A DNA stretch of 64,000 nucleotides from Candidatus Poribacteria bacterium (GCA_003635195.1 PYIY01000211.1:12569-76568); one strand, 5' to 3'; shown: positions 53,920-62,841, counted from the first letter of the stretch. Notes: generated by a model from the sequence alone, not told the origin. Numbers and translations: made by a program.

Positions 53920-54948
53920 TTACAAACGGAAAGCATATTGCCAACCGAAGGTGAGCCTCCATCTATTTTTGAGTTGTGTCCCTGTAAGATTCTGATAAAT
54001 AGGCAGAGTGTACTCAACTGCAATCCGCTGTCCTACCAACGGGTTTCCTGCTGGCATCATCAAATTGCTGGAAACGGCAATGTCAAGCCGAGTGCCGCCA
54101 CAAAAATCAGGTCGGTGGCTCGGACTCATGTTTGTGTTCAAGTTAGGATGACTACCGGTAATATGTCCACTATGTGATAACAGAAGTCGCCCTCCGAAAC
54201 TGACCCAATCGCTGAGCTTTCGCGCGCCCCATGCAGTAGCGTTGACAGAATGCCCGTGTTGGTATTCACTGCTATTGGTATGTAGGGGAAACGTTCCGCG
54301 TAATTGACTGCCATAAGACCAGTTTCCATGATACCCAAACAGGGTTATACCAGGTCTCCCTTCAAAAGATCCACTGCCAAGTTGCATCGGATAGGGTAAG
54401 ATGTTTCCATCCAGCCCAGTCTGTTCAATAGAGCCCGTCGGCAATGACATACCGATGTTTCCAATGAAATTGAGATGGTCTGTTTTCCACAATATGAGTA
54501 GAGACTCTAATTTGACATCACCAATTCCCGAACTTGTCATTTCGTGCGTGCCCACGGGATGCGCGTGATGCCCTGTTGCGTGGTTGTGTGAACCTTCCAT
54601 CTCCATGTTACGTTGCTGATAGTTTGCCATTACCATGAGTGTGATTCTGTTGTATGGGGCGAACATGGCACCGAAACTATGCATTTTCATGTCCATTTGT
54701 GTCGGCACCGTCATAAAACCTTTTCGCACGTCAGCAGTCTCAAGTGCTGTGGTGCCGGATTGTAGTACCCGCATATCCATTGCCATGAATCTGTAGGATA
54801 ACATCCATTCGCGAGTTTTGTGTGCATGATCTCCCATCACACCGATAGGTGCGTGACTATCGGGACGCGAACTTGGGGCATCTGCATAAGCAGCATTGAG
54901 AATTAGTGAAAGTAGCAAAACGGTTAAGAAAATTATATGTGGTTTCAA
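53920..54948 (-). CDS. Met/His-rich outer-membrane protein (transporter-like barrel)
   Basis: 342 residues with signal peptide (about 1-23, NAAYA-DA), a Met/His-rich N-terminal half (MGDHAHKTREWMLSYRFMAM, MEMEGSHNHATGHHAHPVGT) and alternating barrel strands ending in WQYAFRL. Resembles the Phenol_MetA_deg/'transporter' barrels found near copper and silver efflux genes, in which His/Met runs bind metal. No copper pump is in the window. The gene is 84 bases downstream of the MacB-type permease, so a shared export function is possible. Confidence 0.65.
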   Translation of the reverse strand: MKPHIIFLTVLLLSLILNAAYADAPSSRPDSHAPIGVMGDHAHKTREWMLSYRFMAMDMRVLQSGTTALETADVRKGFMTVPTQMDMKMHSFGAMFAPYNRITLMVMANYQQRNMEMEGSHNHATGHHAHPVGTHEMTSSGIGDVKLESLLILWKTDHLNFIGNIGMSLPTGSIEQTGLDGNILPYPMQLGSGSFEGRPGITLFGYHGNWSYGSQLRGTFPLHTNSSEYQHGHSVNATAWGARKLSDWVSFGGRLLLSHSGHITGSHPNLNTNMSPSHRPDFCGGTRLDIAVSSNLMMPAGNPLVGQRIAVEYTLPIYQNLTGTQLKNRWRLTFGWQYAFRL

Positions 54949-55032
54949 TCACTTCTCCTTATGAATGATTATCGGTTATCATTTTTAGGTCTTCAGAAAA
55001 AATGCTTCACCGAGAACTGAGGACTATTTGTG

Positions 55033-56301
55033 TTATGTATCCGTTTTGAGGGCATCAATCGGGGACATTCGAGATGCTCGGATAGCAGGATAGACACCAA
55101 AAATGATACCCATGAAGATTGAAAAGAGGACAGAAATCACCATCCATCGCACAGACAGCACCACCGGCCACACCTCTACAATGGGTAGGATACGGACAGC
55201 AACGCGTGCCATACCGTGGGCGAAAAGCCAGCCACCAGCGATACCGAGCAGTGAACCACAAAAACAGAGGCTCATAGATTCGGTTAGAAATTGATAGAAG
55301 ATATCGATGCGTCTTGCGCCGATGGCTTTTCGCAAACCGATCTCGCGCGTCTTCTCACCGACGGAGACAAGGCAGATATTCATAATCCCGATGCCACTGA
55401 CAAACAGCGAGAAGCCGGCAATGCCACCCAAGGCAATCTTTATCATTTTTTTAATGCGTTCAAATTGTTTGACAGTTTGTTTGGGAATCCAATCATATAC
55501 AAAGTTATCGGTACCCCGGTGTCTTTTACGAATCACCTTCCGGGCGGATTTTACCACATCGGAAGCGTCTACGTCTTTTTGAAAAAAGATAATAAGCCTT
55601 TCAACATAGCGGATGCCCGTAATACGTTGTTGATACGTTGTTATCGGAACGCATATCATATCATCTAAACTCGACCAAAAAATACTGAGGTTCCTCCCTT
55701 TCGGTGCCATGGTACCGACAACGCGCATCCGAACGGGTGTTTGCCGCCAACCCTGCCGAAGTTTTATCTCTTGACCGATGGGGGAGACATTTCCGAACAA
55801 TTCTTCAACTACGTTTGCACCCAAGACGCAGACCTGTGTGGCGTTGTCTATATCGTTCTCGGAGAGAAATCTACCCGCTTGCAACTCATACCGCAAGAGT
55901 TCGGCATAGTCTGCTGTTACGCCTTCCAGATCAGCACCTCTGAATTGCCCGCCCAGGGGGCTGGTGACAAATATACTATATTTCCGATTCCGAGGTAGGA
56001 CTCCTGTGACCTCCGGGCATTCTGCCTCAATTGCACAAGCGTCGCCCAAAGTATATCGCTCCGTTGTTGGATATCGTCGGCCGCGTCTCCAGACAGATTG
56101 GCGTGTCCAGAATTGGATTTGATTTGCCCCCCCGATTTTTTCAATATCATCGGCGATAATCTGTTTAGCACCATCCCCGATAGCCATCATACAAAGGACA
56201 CTTGCAATGCCAATGAAGATGCCGAGGATGGATAATCCCGCACGGCGTTTATTTTCTTGGATATGCCCAATACCTGCGGCAATCGCCTCATGGAATTTCA
56301 T
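55033..56301 (-). CDS. MacB-type ABC transporter permease (FtsX domain)
   Basis: 422 residues from the ATG at 56301. Layout: one N-terminal helix (RRAGLSILGIFIGIASVLCM), a large periplasmic MacB_PCD domain with GAKQIIADDIEKIG and RYTLGDACAIEAECPEVTGV, then a three-helix FtsX core ending MGIIFGVYPAIRASRMSPID. Members pair with an ABC ATPase and export lipoproteins, toxins or macrolides. No ATPase gene adjacent. Operon with the WD40 gene upstream (26 bases) and the barrel gene downstream. Confidence 0.87.
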   Translation of the reverse strand: MKFHEAIAAGIGHIQENKRRAGLSILGIFIGIASVLCMMAIGDGAKQIIADDIEKIGGANQIQFWTRQSVWRRGRRYPTTERYTLGDACAIEAECPEVTGVLPRNRKYSIFVTSPLGGQFRGADLEGVTADYAELLRYELQAGRFLSENDIDNATQVCVLGANVVEELFGNVSPIGQEIKLRQGWRQTPVRMRVVGTMAPKGRNLSIFWSSLDDMICVPITTYQQRITGIRYVERLIIFFQKDVDASDVVKSARKVIRKRHRGTDNFVYDWIPKQTVKQFERIKKMIKIALGGIAGFSLFVSGIGIMNICLVSVGEKTREIGLRKAIGARRIDIFYQFLTESMSLCFCGSLLGIAGGWLFAHGMARVAVRILPIVEVWPVVLSVRWMVISVLFSIFMGIIFGVYPAIRASRMSPIDALKTDT

Positions 56302-56327
56302 GCACGCCCCACCCAATCTATATTGGA

Positions 56328-58316
56328 TTAAGAACCCATCACGGATTTCAGGTCCCAGAGGAGGATGGTGCCGTCAAAACTCCCACTCGCTAAGAGGGTG
56401 CCGTCGAGGGTGCCGTCGGGTGAAAACGCGAGATCTTGGACATCAGTAGGGTGCCCCCAGAAGGTGGCGATGTTTTCGCCGGTGGCAACTTCCCACAAGC
56501 GAATAGGCACCTTTTCTGTTTCCACGCCCCTATTCCACCACGCGCCAGAAGCAAGATATTGCCCACAAGGTGAAAACGCCAAGGCACGCGGATTTCCATT
56601 GGTAGGTGCATGAGGAAGCGTCAAAAGAGTTCGACAATTATTGACATCCCACAATCGGATTTCCGTTGCCATGCCACAAGCGATCTTATGACCGCAAGGC
56701 GAAAACGCGACAGTATCGACACGGTTGACACGGAACTCCGGAATTTCTTTCCCCGTATCAATGTCCCATAGATTTGCCATCGTGCCAGAAGAATTCGGAA
56801 CACTTACAAGGTGTTTACCGTCGTGGCTGAATATAAGGCGGTTGATATGAGCATCATCCCAATCCCCTTCTAAAAGAAGGGTGTGTGTGATGTCACCACT
56901 TCTCATATTCCACAAATACAGACGCCCTTTGCTATCCGCGCACGCGATGAGATTTCGTAGCGGGGCGTGTGCTGCGGCAGTCACCACCGCCTCCGGATCC
57001 GGAAGTGTAAATGTCATAGGTGTCGTGTTTTCGTCGGCTTCCCCTATTTTAACGGTTATTTTAACAGTATTTTCATCATACGCAAATGCTGTTGAGTGAA
57101 TTTTTTCTGAAGTGGACACAGAAACGGCTTGTGGGGCATCGGATATTTTGAAAAAAGTGGGCGGTTGCATGGGATTGGCAATATCCCAGAAGAGTGTGCT
57201 TCCATACCCTCCGGCTGCCAACTTTTTGCCATCTTGTGAGAACGCTACGGAATTCGGAAAACCGACATGTAAATGAGGCAACTTGCGGGGGTTGGTATCC
57301 CCGGGCGACCACACTGCCCATTCCTTGGCACCAACAACAACAAAATGCGAACTGCTTGAAAAAAGTGCTTCTTCAATCTCCCATTCCTTTTCAACGTACG
57401 TGTACCGTTTTTCATGACGTTCCACGTCCCACACGACGGCAGTGCCGCTTTCCAGAGCATTTTCCAGGGCATGAAGAACGCCTTCCTGTGAATAGCAGAC
57501 GCTCATGCAAGAGGTGCCATCATAGTTCTGGTAGACTCGCTGCTGTTCCCAAGTCTTTACATTCCATACGTGCACTGTGCCTTTATATCCGCCAATCGCC
57601 AGAGCGTGTCCACAAGGTGAAAAACTGAGGCTGTACACAAAACTTGGCTGTTCGGTAAGACTAGCGATGCACTCACCTGATACAATATCCCACACCAAAA
57701 CAACATCGGGGCCATCCGTTGTCCCGGCGGAAGCCGTACACGCCAGCAAGTGACTGTCTGGCGAAAAAGCAACAGGGCGAATTAGGTATGGGGAGGGGTT
57801 AGGATTGCGTGTTTCTCTTTGCGGGTCATAGAACGTAGCCAGCAGTGTGCCGGTTCTGGGGGCCCAGGTGTAGACCCTCTCGTCACGCTCACCCGTTGCG
57901 GCGAGGTGCTGGTTATCAGGTGAAAAGGCAAGAGACCGAATTATACTAGAGGTGTTTTTGTTTTTTTCTTCCACTGGCCGCACAATTTTTGTAATGCAGA
58001 CACCCCGCTGGATATCCCACACTTTGATAACACCATCCCAGTCGCCGGTCGCAGCCAATCGCCCATCAGGAGAAATCGCAACGGCACAAAGCATCCCCCG
58101 TTCTGTTCCCCATAACGCTACAGGTTGCATTGTGGCGAGTTCATACCACCATAACCCAATTTTGGTTGCGGCTGCGAAGTATGCTCCATCCGGAGATACT
58201 GCCATCGCCATCACAGGTCCATGCCCGAAACGAGAAATCGCACCATCCGGTAAAGCCCAGCTCATAGGATGACCTTTGTCAGCGACAATGGGCGTGCCCC
58301 CTGTTTTTTCTGACAT
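56328..58316 (-). CDS. Cytosolic WD40 protein (two propellers)
   Basis: 662 residues, no signal peptide, unlike the other WD40 proteins here. RBS AGGAGG. About 11-13 degenerate WD repeats (FGHGPVMAMAVSPDGAYFAA, GVIKVWDIQRG, TVHVWNVKTWEQQ, DGTILLWDLKSVMG). First gene of the minus-strand run to the MacB-type permease and glycosylation genes. Probably a scaffold; possible partner of the permease. Function not predictable. Confidence 0.8.
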   Translation of the reverse strand: MSEKTGGTPIVADKGHPMSWALPDGAISRFGHGPVMAMAVSPDGAYFAAATKIGLWWYELATMQPVALWGTERGMLCAVAISPDGRLAATGDWDGVIKVWDIQRGVCITKIVRPVEEKNKNTSSIIRSLAFSPDNQHLAATGERDERVYTWAPRTGTLLATFYDPQRETRNPNPSPYLIRPVAFSPDSHLLACTASAGTTDGPDVVLVWDIVSGECIASLTEQPSFVYSLSFSPCGHALAIGGYKGTVHVWNVKTWEQQRVYQNYDGTSCMSVCYSQEGVLHALENALESGTAVVWDVERHEKRYTYVEKEWEIEEALFSSSSHFVVVGAKEWAVWSPGDTNPRKLPHLHVGFPNSVAFSQDGKKLAAGGYGSTLFWDIANPMQPPTFFKISDAPQAVSVSTSEKIHSTAFAYDENTVKITVKIGEADENTTPMTFTLPDPEAVVTAAAHAPLRNLIACADSKGRLYLWNMRSGDITHTLLLEGDWDDAHINRLIFSHDGKHLVSVPNSSGTMANLWDIDTGKEIPEFRVNRVDTVAFSPCGHKIACGMATEIRLWDVNNCRTLLTLPHAPTNGNPRALAFSPCGQYLASGAWWNRGVETEKVPIRLWEVATGENIATFWGHPTDVQDLAFSPDGTLDGTLLASGSFDGTILLWDLKSVMGS

Positions 58317-58536
58317 TTCTTATGTTCCTCCTAAAAACTATCCGTTCTAATACGATTAGGGTTTCCCGCTACGTTCTGAATCCTAAGATGGTGTATATCA
58401 TCACGTAGCCGAAAACCCTCATATTTTACTATAACCTAAAACATGCACGTCTGCAAGGGAGAATAAGGCTCCGGAGATCCATGCTGTTTTTCAGCAGTTG
58501 AAGAGGGGCACATAAATCCTTGCGTCGCATACGGTA

Positions 58537-58989
58537 TCATGTGCATGTCTCGGTACAGACGGAAGCATTTGGACACCGTTTCCCATCACATTTACACTTC
58601 CCTTTCTTAGGAGAACAATTACTCCCCCCACAAACTGTATCCTTAGCACCTGTGCACATGTTGTCCTCATTACAGCTGGAACCACAAGATGTCATATACT
58701 CGCTGAGACAAGTACATGCACTGTTGCTGCTTGGGGAAATAACCTTACCTTCGCCGCCACAGCATCCACTGGTGACTTCGGCATCCATTGGGATGTCACT
58801 GCCGAAATCCCCGCCGCTGTTCGCTGCAAAGGAAGTCAATGCTGCCCCGCCACCACAGCATCCTGTCGTAGCTTCGATCTCCGAGGCATCCCAACTGCCT
58901 GTTAGCAGAAAAATACAGCCTCCTACAAACAGCAAGGCGATCATTAAGTTTCCAATGGTACTCTGGTGGGTTTTCAACATTTTAGGCAT
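58537..58989 (-). CDS. Cys-rich membrane-anchored small protein
   Basis: 150 residues from the ATG at 58989, which has an AAAGGA ribosome binding site; the longer frame lacks one. One membrane segment (about 16-33, IGNLMIALLFVGGCIFLLTG), then a Cys-rich ectodomain with two TTGCCGGG/TSGCCGGEG motifs and a dense Cys block (ACTCLSEYMTSCGSSCNED, CTGAKDTVCGGSNCSPKKGK, CDGKRCPNASVCTETCT). About 18 Cys follow the anchor, suggesting disulfides or metal binding outside the cytosol. I do not recognise the family. It follows a 57-residue membrane peptide with a sigma-54 promoter, separated by 221 bases. Confidence 0.75.
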   Translation of the reverse strand: MPKMLKTHQSTIGNLMIALLFVGGCIFLLTGSWDASEIEATTGCCGGGAALTSFAANSGGDFGSDIPMDAEVTSGCCGGEGKVISPSSNSACTCLSEYMTSCGSSCNEDNMCTGAKDTVCGGSNCSPKKGKCKCDGKRCPNASVCTETCT

Positions 58990-59210
58990 TTTTTTTCCTT
59001 TCCCATATAGGGGTTGTAAAATACAAAAAGTTATACAAAGTTTCAACTAAATATATAAAAACACTTTACCTTGTCACAACGCCCATTGCAAGGAGACAAG
59101 GCGCAAATGCATCGAAAGAACTCCCGATGCAACAAAACGATAACAAAAGACACCTGACAAAACGTGTTCGCGTCATAATCTCTTATGGATTATAACATCT
59201 GCTATCTGTC

Positions 59211-59384
59211 CTATTGATACGGACAGGTCCGTGCCTCAATCTGATACGGGGATGTTTTCTCGAGCGGTGCTTCCACGGGGACAGCGTGTGTTCCTGTGAA
59301 CAGACACACCACAACCCCAACAACGAGCAGAAATACAACCGGTAGCCATTCCTTGAGTCGTTTAGATTTCTGTGAAATTATCAT
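59211..59384 (-). CDS. 57-residue membrane peptide under a sigma-54 promoter
   Basis: MIISQKSKRLKEWLPVVFLL starts at the ATG at 59384 with a strong GGAGG ribosome binding site four bases away. A basic N-terminus is followed by one hydrophobic segment (VVFLLVVGVVVCLF) and a short tail ending ARTCPYQ. No paralogue in the window. Lies about 78 bases downstream of the predicted sigma-54 start site and before the Cys-rich protein gene. Confidence 0.75.
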   Translation of the reverse strand: MIISQKSKRLKEWLPVVFLLVVGVVVCLFTGTHAVPVEAPLEKTSPYQIEARTCPYQ

Positions 59385-59473
59385 AACACCTCCGATTTAT
59401 GACAATACTAAAGTTTGGACAGTTCTTGTCTTGTGGGCGTTGCGTTTTCAAGGAAAGGTCCATTATGGTAGTA

Positions 59474-59488
59474 GCAAATATCATGCCA
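59474..59488 (-). promoter_or_regulatory. Sigma-54 (-24/-12) promoter
   Basis: TGGCATGATATTTGC on the minus strand: GG and GC elements exactly ten bases apart, matching TGGCAC-N5-TTGC with one change. The activator gene and an upstream operator are adjacent. Confidence 0.85.
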
Positions 59489-59533
59489 ATATGAGAAACC
59501 GCACCCTGCCGAGATCTCGCCATTTTTTCAGCT

Positions 59534-59593
59534 GGGCAAATTTTGTCCAATTGGACAAATTTTGCCCAAAGAACTGGTAAAAATTTGTCCAAA
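59534..59593. promoter_or_regulatory. Palindromic activator-binding site(s) upstream of the sigma-54 promoter
   Basis: Near-perfect 34-bp palindrome (GGGCAAATTTTGTCC, AATT centre, GGACAAATTTTGCCC) plus a third half-site AAATTTGTCCAAA at 59581-59593. Distance to the promoter (about 46-105 bases upstream) fits an enhancer for the sigma-54 activator encoded next to it. Confidence 0.8.
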
Positions 59594-59631
59594 GCAAATC
59601 GTTCAGCTGGAAGTGCGCTTTGACAAAAACC

Positions 59632-60939
59632 CTATTTATTATAGGCACGTAACTTGGTGCGCAAGGTGCCCCGGCTAATCCCCAAAACCGCCGCCGTTTT
59701 TGATTTATTCCCGTCTTCGCGCGCCAAAGTTGCCAAGATAACTGACTTCTCTATCTCCTTCAGGGTTGCACCCATTGGGAAAGGCAGCACGGGACATTCT
59801 GGAGCGTTTGAATCTGTAGAATAAGCAGCTGTCACATCAGCCGATGGCGATGGGTGTGCTTGAGGGGACCGTAAATCTTCCGGTAAGTGCTGCGGTAAGA
59901 TGTCCGTCCCGCCCGCTAAAAGGACCGCGCGACTTATGATGCCTTCCAACTCCCGAATATTGCCGGGCCAGCTGTAGGCATCAAATAAGGAGAGGATTTC
60001 TGGATTTATGTCTGCTACCTTTTGAACGGAACGGTTGTTTTTCTTTCTTAAAAAATGTGCTGTCAACGCGGGGATGTCTTCCCGCCGCTCTCGTAACGCT
60101 GGCAACTGGATATGAAGCGGTTTTAATCGCTCATAGAGGTCTCTACGAAACTTACCGGTTTTAACTGCTTCCACAAGGTCTGCGTTGGTAGCCGCCAGGA
60201 CACGCACCGCCACTGGAATCTCTGTTGTTCCACCGACGCGGCGAATCTTGTTTTCCTGAAGGGCCCGCAGCAGCTTCGGTTGTAGGAGCATCGGAAGTTC
60301 CGCAATCTCGTCAAGGAACAGTGTGCCTCCCGATGCCTTTTCAAACAGTCCAATACGTCGCCGATCTGCACCGGTAAACGCCCCTTTCTCATGCCCAAAG
60401 AGTTCACTGTCCATCAGGTTCTCTGTCATCCCCGCACAGTTCACGACGACCCAGGCGTTTGCTGCGCGGGCACTTTGCGCATGCAAGGCATAAGCGACCA
60501 GTTCTTTACCTGTCCCTGTCTCGCCAGAAATAAGCACTGCTTCAGAAGATTTTGCGAACATATCAATATATTTCAGCACTTCAAGATGCACCGGACTCTC
60601 ACCGAGAAGAGTGTCATAATTCCCATGCAACTTCCCTCTTGACAGCGGCGTTTCCGGGGGTTCCACCTCTTCTGCCCTCGGCGGTGTTTCGGTGCCGCTA
60701 GCAAACCGAAAATCGCTAGAAAAGCCAGAGGCATTGTCGTTTTGCTGCTTAGAGCCCCAAGGTGCCGCCGTTGCATTTTGAATTTGGCGAAACGGTTCAC
60801 TTCCCTCAAAGCCCATGGAGAAATTGTAACCGCACTGAAAGCAGTCACGCAGAAGGTCCCAATCGATAACATTGGCGAGCCCAAGCGAGACGACCATATC
60901 TCCGTAGGTATTCTTACCTATTTTTTGGTTCTTCATCAT
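59632..60939 (-). CDS. Sigma-54-dependent transcriptional activator (NtrC family)
   Basis: 435 residues (ATG at 60939, second ATG at 60936). N-terminal ~105 residues match no receiver, GAF or PAS domain; they contain a Cys pair in RDCFQCGY (Cys33, Cys36). AAA+ core: Walker A GETGTGKE, sigma-54 contact HEKGAFTGADRRRIGLF, Walker B GGTLFLDEIAEL, R-finger region RRDLYERL, SWPGNIRELEG. C-terminal Fis-type HTH NKSKTAAVLGISRGTLRTKL. Acts as a bacterial enhancer-binding protein; the palindrome at 59534 begins just past its stop codon and is its likely operator. Confidence 0.9.
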   Translation of the reverse strand: MMKNQKIGKNTYGDMVVSLGLANVIDWDLLRDCFQCGYNFSMGFEGSEPFRQIQNATAAPWGSKQQNDNASGFSSDFRFASGTETPPRAEEVEPPETPLSRGKLHGNYDTLLGESPVHLEVLKYIDMFAKSSEAVLISGETGTGKELVAYALHAQSARAANAWVVVNCAGMTENLMDSELFGHEKGAFTGADRRRIGLFEKASGGTLFLDEIAELPMLLQPKLLRALQENKIRRVGGTTEIPVAVRVLAATNADLVEAVKTGKFRRDLYERLKPLHIQLPALRERREDIPALTAHFLRKKNNRSVQKVADINPEILSLFDAYSWPGNIRELEGIISRAVLLAGGTDILPQHLPEDLRSPQAHPSPSADVTAAYSTDSNAPECPVLPFPMGATLKEIEKSVILATLAREDGNKSKTAAVLGISRGTLRTKLRAYNK

Positions 60940-61132
60940 TTTCCTTTTTTGGATACTCAGTAGATTGTTTCCGGCACGTTCGCTACAATTGAGGAACGTC
61001 CCACGTTTTTATAGTAGATCCTGTAATTACTTGGACATTCGTATAGTAGCGTGAACTGTGAAGTTACGTCCTATACTGCTACAGGAGACCAACAGTTTCC
61101 TATGCTACAAAGTTGATGCGACAAGTGTAAAT

Positions 61133-61434
61133 TTATTTTCGGATTTTACTATAAAATAGAGCAAGAGGATATGAATAGAAGCAGAGGCATTTCGTTAGGG
61201 CTGCTTCTAAACTCACGACATCAAGATGTTTCAAAAGATTATGAATCGCTGCTGCACGCGGGGAATTCGCAAATCTGAAACTTAGCACTTCTGTCAGTTC
61301 AGGTTGGCTGCGTGCCCAAGTCACTATAGAGGTATAACCTTTGTGACCCGACATGAGACCGATGACGATCAAAGCGAGGATAGATGCCAAAGCGTGGCGT
61401 TTTCCTTTTTTATCGCGCGGATCTGGAACTTCTG
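61133..61434 (-). pseudogene. ISAs1-family transposase remnant
   Basis: Starting just after an in-frame TAA at about 61435 the frame reads PDPRDKKGKRHALASILAL, then IGLMSGHKGYTSIVTWARSQ and NLLKHLDVVSLEAALTKC, the N-terminal DDE_Tnp_1-associated region of ISAs1 transposases. It ends at 61133 with no catalytic DDE domain, so only a 5' fragment remains. No clear terminal repeats flank it. Confidence 0.75.
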
Positions 61435-61473
61435 CTTAACATATCAAGTAAGTGACAAGATGAACAATTTTTC

Positions 61474-61504
61474 TTGTAAGGGTTGGGTGACCCAACCCTT
61501 ACAA
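61474..61504. repeat. 31-bp perfect palindrome, second member of the sppA family
   Basis: TTGTAAGGGTTGGGT and ACCCAACCCTTACAA around one G. Compared with the copy in sppA (40596) the G-C and A-T pairs change together, so the folded shape is conserved. Confidence 0.88.
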
Positions 61505-61568
61505 AATCAAGAATCTTCATCAAATCGCGCCTACAAGAAGTAGGTGTGACGAAAAGAACGTGAGTCCA

Positions 61569-62522
61569 CTAATCCACTAAAGAGATAACCCCTTTTTGGC
61601 GTTGAAGCACGGCATCATAGAATCGCATCGTACCAACGCAGTCTTGGATACTCGATACCGGTTCCCGCCCTTCACGAATCGCGTTAACAAACTCAGTGAG
61701 ACTGATACCGTCCCCCGTCAATTCGCCATTTCGTTGATCAGAAAAGTTTGAGGTGAAGCTATTCCCAGCTTCGGTGAAGTGTTGCGCACCCCACAACCCG
61801 TCTAAAACGATATATTCGTGCTGACCGGTGATTTCGATGTAGTCATAGTTACGCTGCCATAACCGTTGGCTGCTGAGCTGCAAACTTCCTACCGCGCCAT
61901 TTGTATATTCTACACTGACAGCGAAGGCACCTTGCCCATCAACTTCGTTGTGAAAAACGCAGAGTTCTTTCACATCTGCACCGGCGATGTGCCTCGCCAG
62001 ATCGAAATGGTGGATCGCAAAATCGAGCAGATAACTTTTGACTGTCGGATATTTCCCGCTACAGAACGAGCAGAAGAGTTGTGTGAGTGTACCGAAGGAT
62101 TCGGTCTGCATGATCCGCCGTGCCTCTCGCACACCGAGGCTGAACCGTCGTTGGAAGTTCACCATGAGTGTCTTACCGTGCTTTTCTGCGGTTTCCGCCA
62201 AAGCAATCGTCTCTTCAAGGGAAGGTGCAGGCGGTTTTGGTGTGAATACATGATACCCTGCCGCGAGCGTTTCAAGCACAAGCGGTTGTCTCGGGTCAGG
62301 TCCCATGGAGATAATCACTGCTTCTAAGTCTTCTTTTTCAAACATTTCGTGTCGATCAGTGTAATATCGACCTGTGCCGAATTTGCCGGCAGCAGCTTTC
62401 GCGCGATCTTCGTCAGCATCACAAACTGCTTGTAATGCAACTGGGGCAAGATGAAGTGCCGGATAAATGGTGTGCCGTGCGAAACCGCCAGCACCGAGAA
62501 ATCCAATCCGAAGAGGTTCCAT
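61569..62522 (-). CDS. Gfo/Idh/MocA family oxidoreductase
   Basis: 317 residues. N-terminal Rossmann loop GFLGAGGFARHTI, followed by the ISMGPDPRQPLVLETLAAGY stretch and the catalytic-site segment TPKPPAPSLEE (the EKP-type motif is altered). C-terminal domain with YTNGAVGSLQLSSQR and DAVLQRQKG. Uses NAD(P) to oxidise or epimerise sugars or polyols. Poribacteria carry many of these next to sugar-degradation genes; the substrate is not predictable. The start codon ATG at 62522 has no strong ribosome binding site. Confidence 0.88.
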   Translation of the reverse strand: MEPLRIGFLGAGGFARHTIYPALHLAPVALQAVCDADEDRAKAAAGKFGTGRYYTDRHEMFEKEDLEAVIISMGPDPRQPLVLETLAAGYHVFTPKPPAPSLEETIALAETAEKHGKTLMVNFQRRFSLGVREARRIMQTESFGTLTQLFCSFCSGKYPTVKSYLLDFAIHHFDLARHIAGADVKELCVFHNEVDGQGAFAVSVEYTNGAVGSLQLSSQRLWQRNYDYIEITGQHEYIVLDGLWGAQHFTEAGNSFTSNFSDQRNGELTGDGISLTEFVNAIREGREPVSSIQDCVGTMRFYDAVLQRQKGVISLVD

Positions 62523-62533
62523 ATCTGTTTCCT

Positions 62534-62655
62534 TTAGTGGTTATTAGTTATCAGTTATTAGTTACTGTACTGTGGCGTTGAGATATGCTGTGGCATCCAC
62601 AAGAACATTGAATGCCACAAGATGGTAACTAAAAACCAACAACTCATAACTAACG
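62534..62655. repeat. Degenerate heptamer repeat upstream of the dehydrogenase
   Basis: GTTATTAGTTATCAGTTATTAG at the left and GGTAACTAAAAACCAACAAC / ACTCATAACTAAC at the right, around the pair GATGTTCTTGTGG-type centre. A weak member of the GTTACCA family. Confidence 0.6.
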
Positions 62656-62841
62656 ATTATTAGAAAAATTTGTACGCAATTTAGCACAACATTAGCGGAC
62701 TGTAAAGAAAATTTATGTTTGAGCACCAAACAACGATCAAAATTTCTATTCAACCTAATTCCGAAAATTGTGTCAAAAGATAAGGGGCAGAATTTTGCAT
62801 GCATTAAAATAAATTAATAAATTAAAAAAACAAAAAACATA

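Noticed and set aside
61304..61543. Plus-strand frame over the transposase remnant
   Set aside because: Antisense to the ISAs1 fragment, no independent support.
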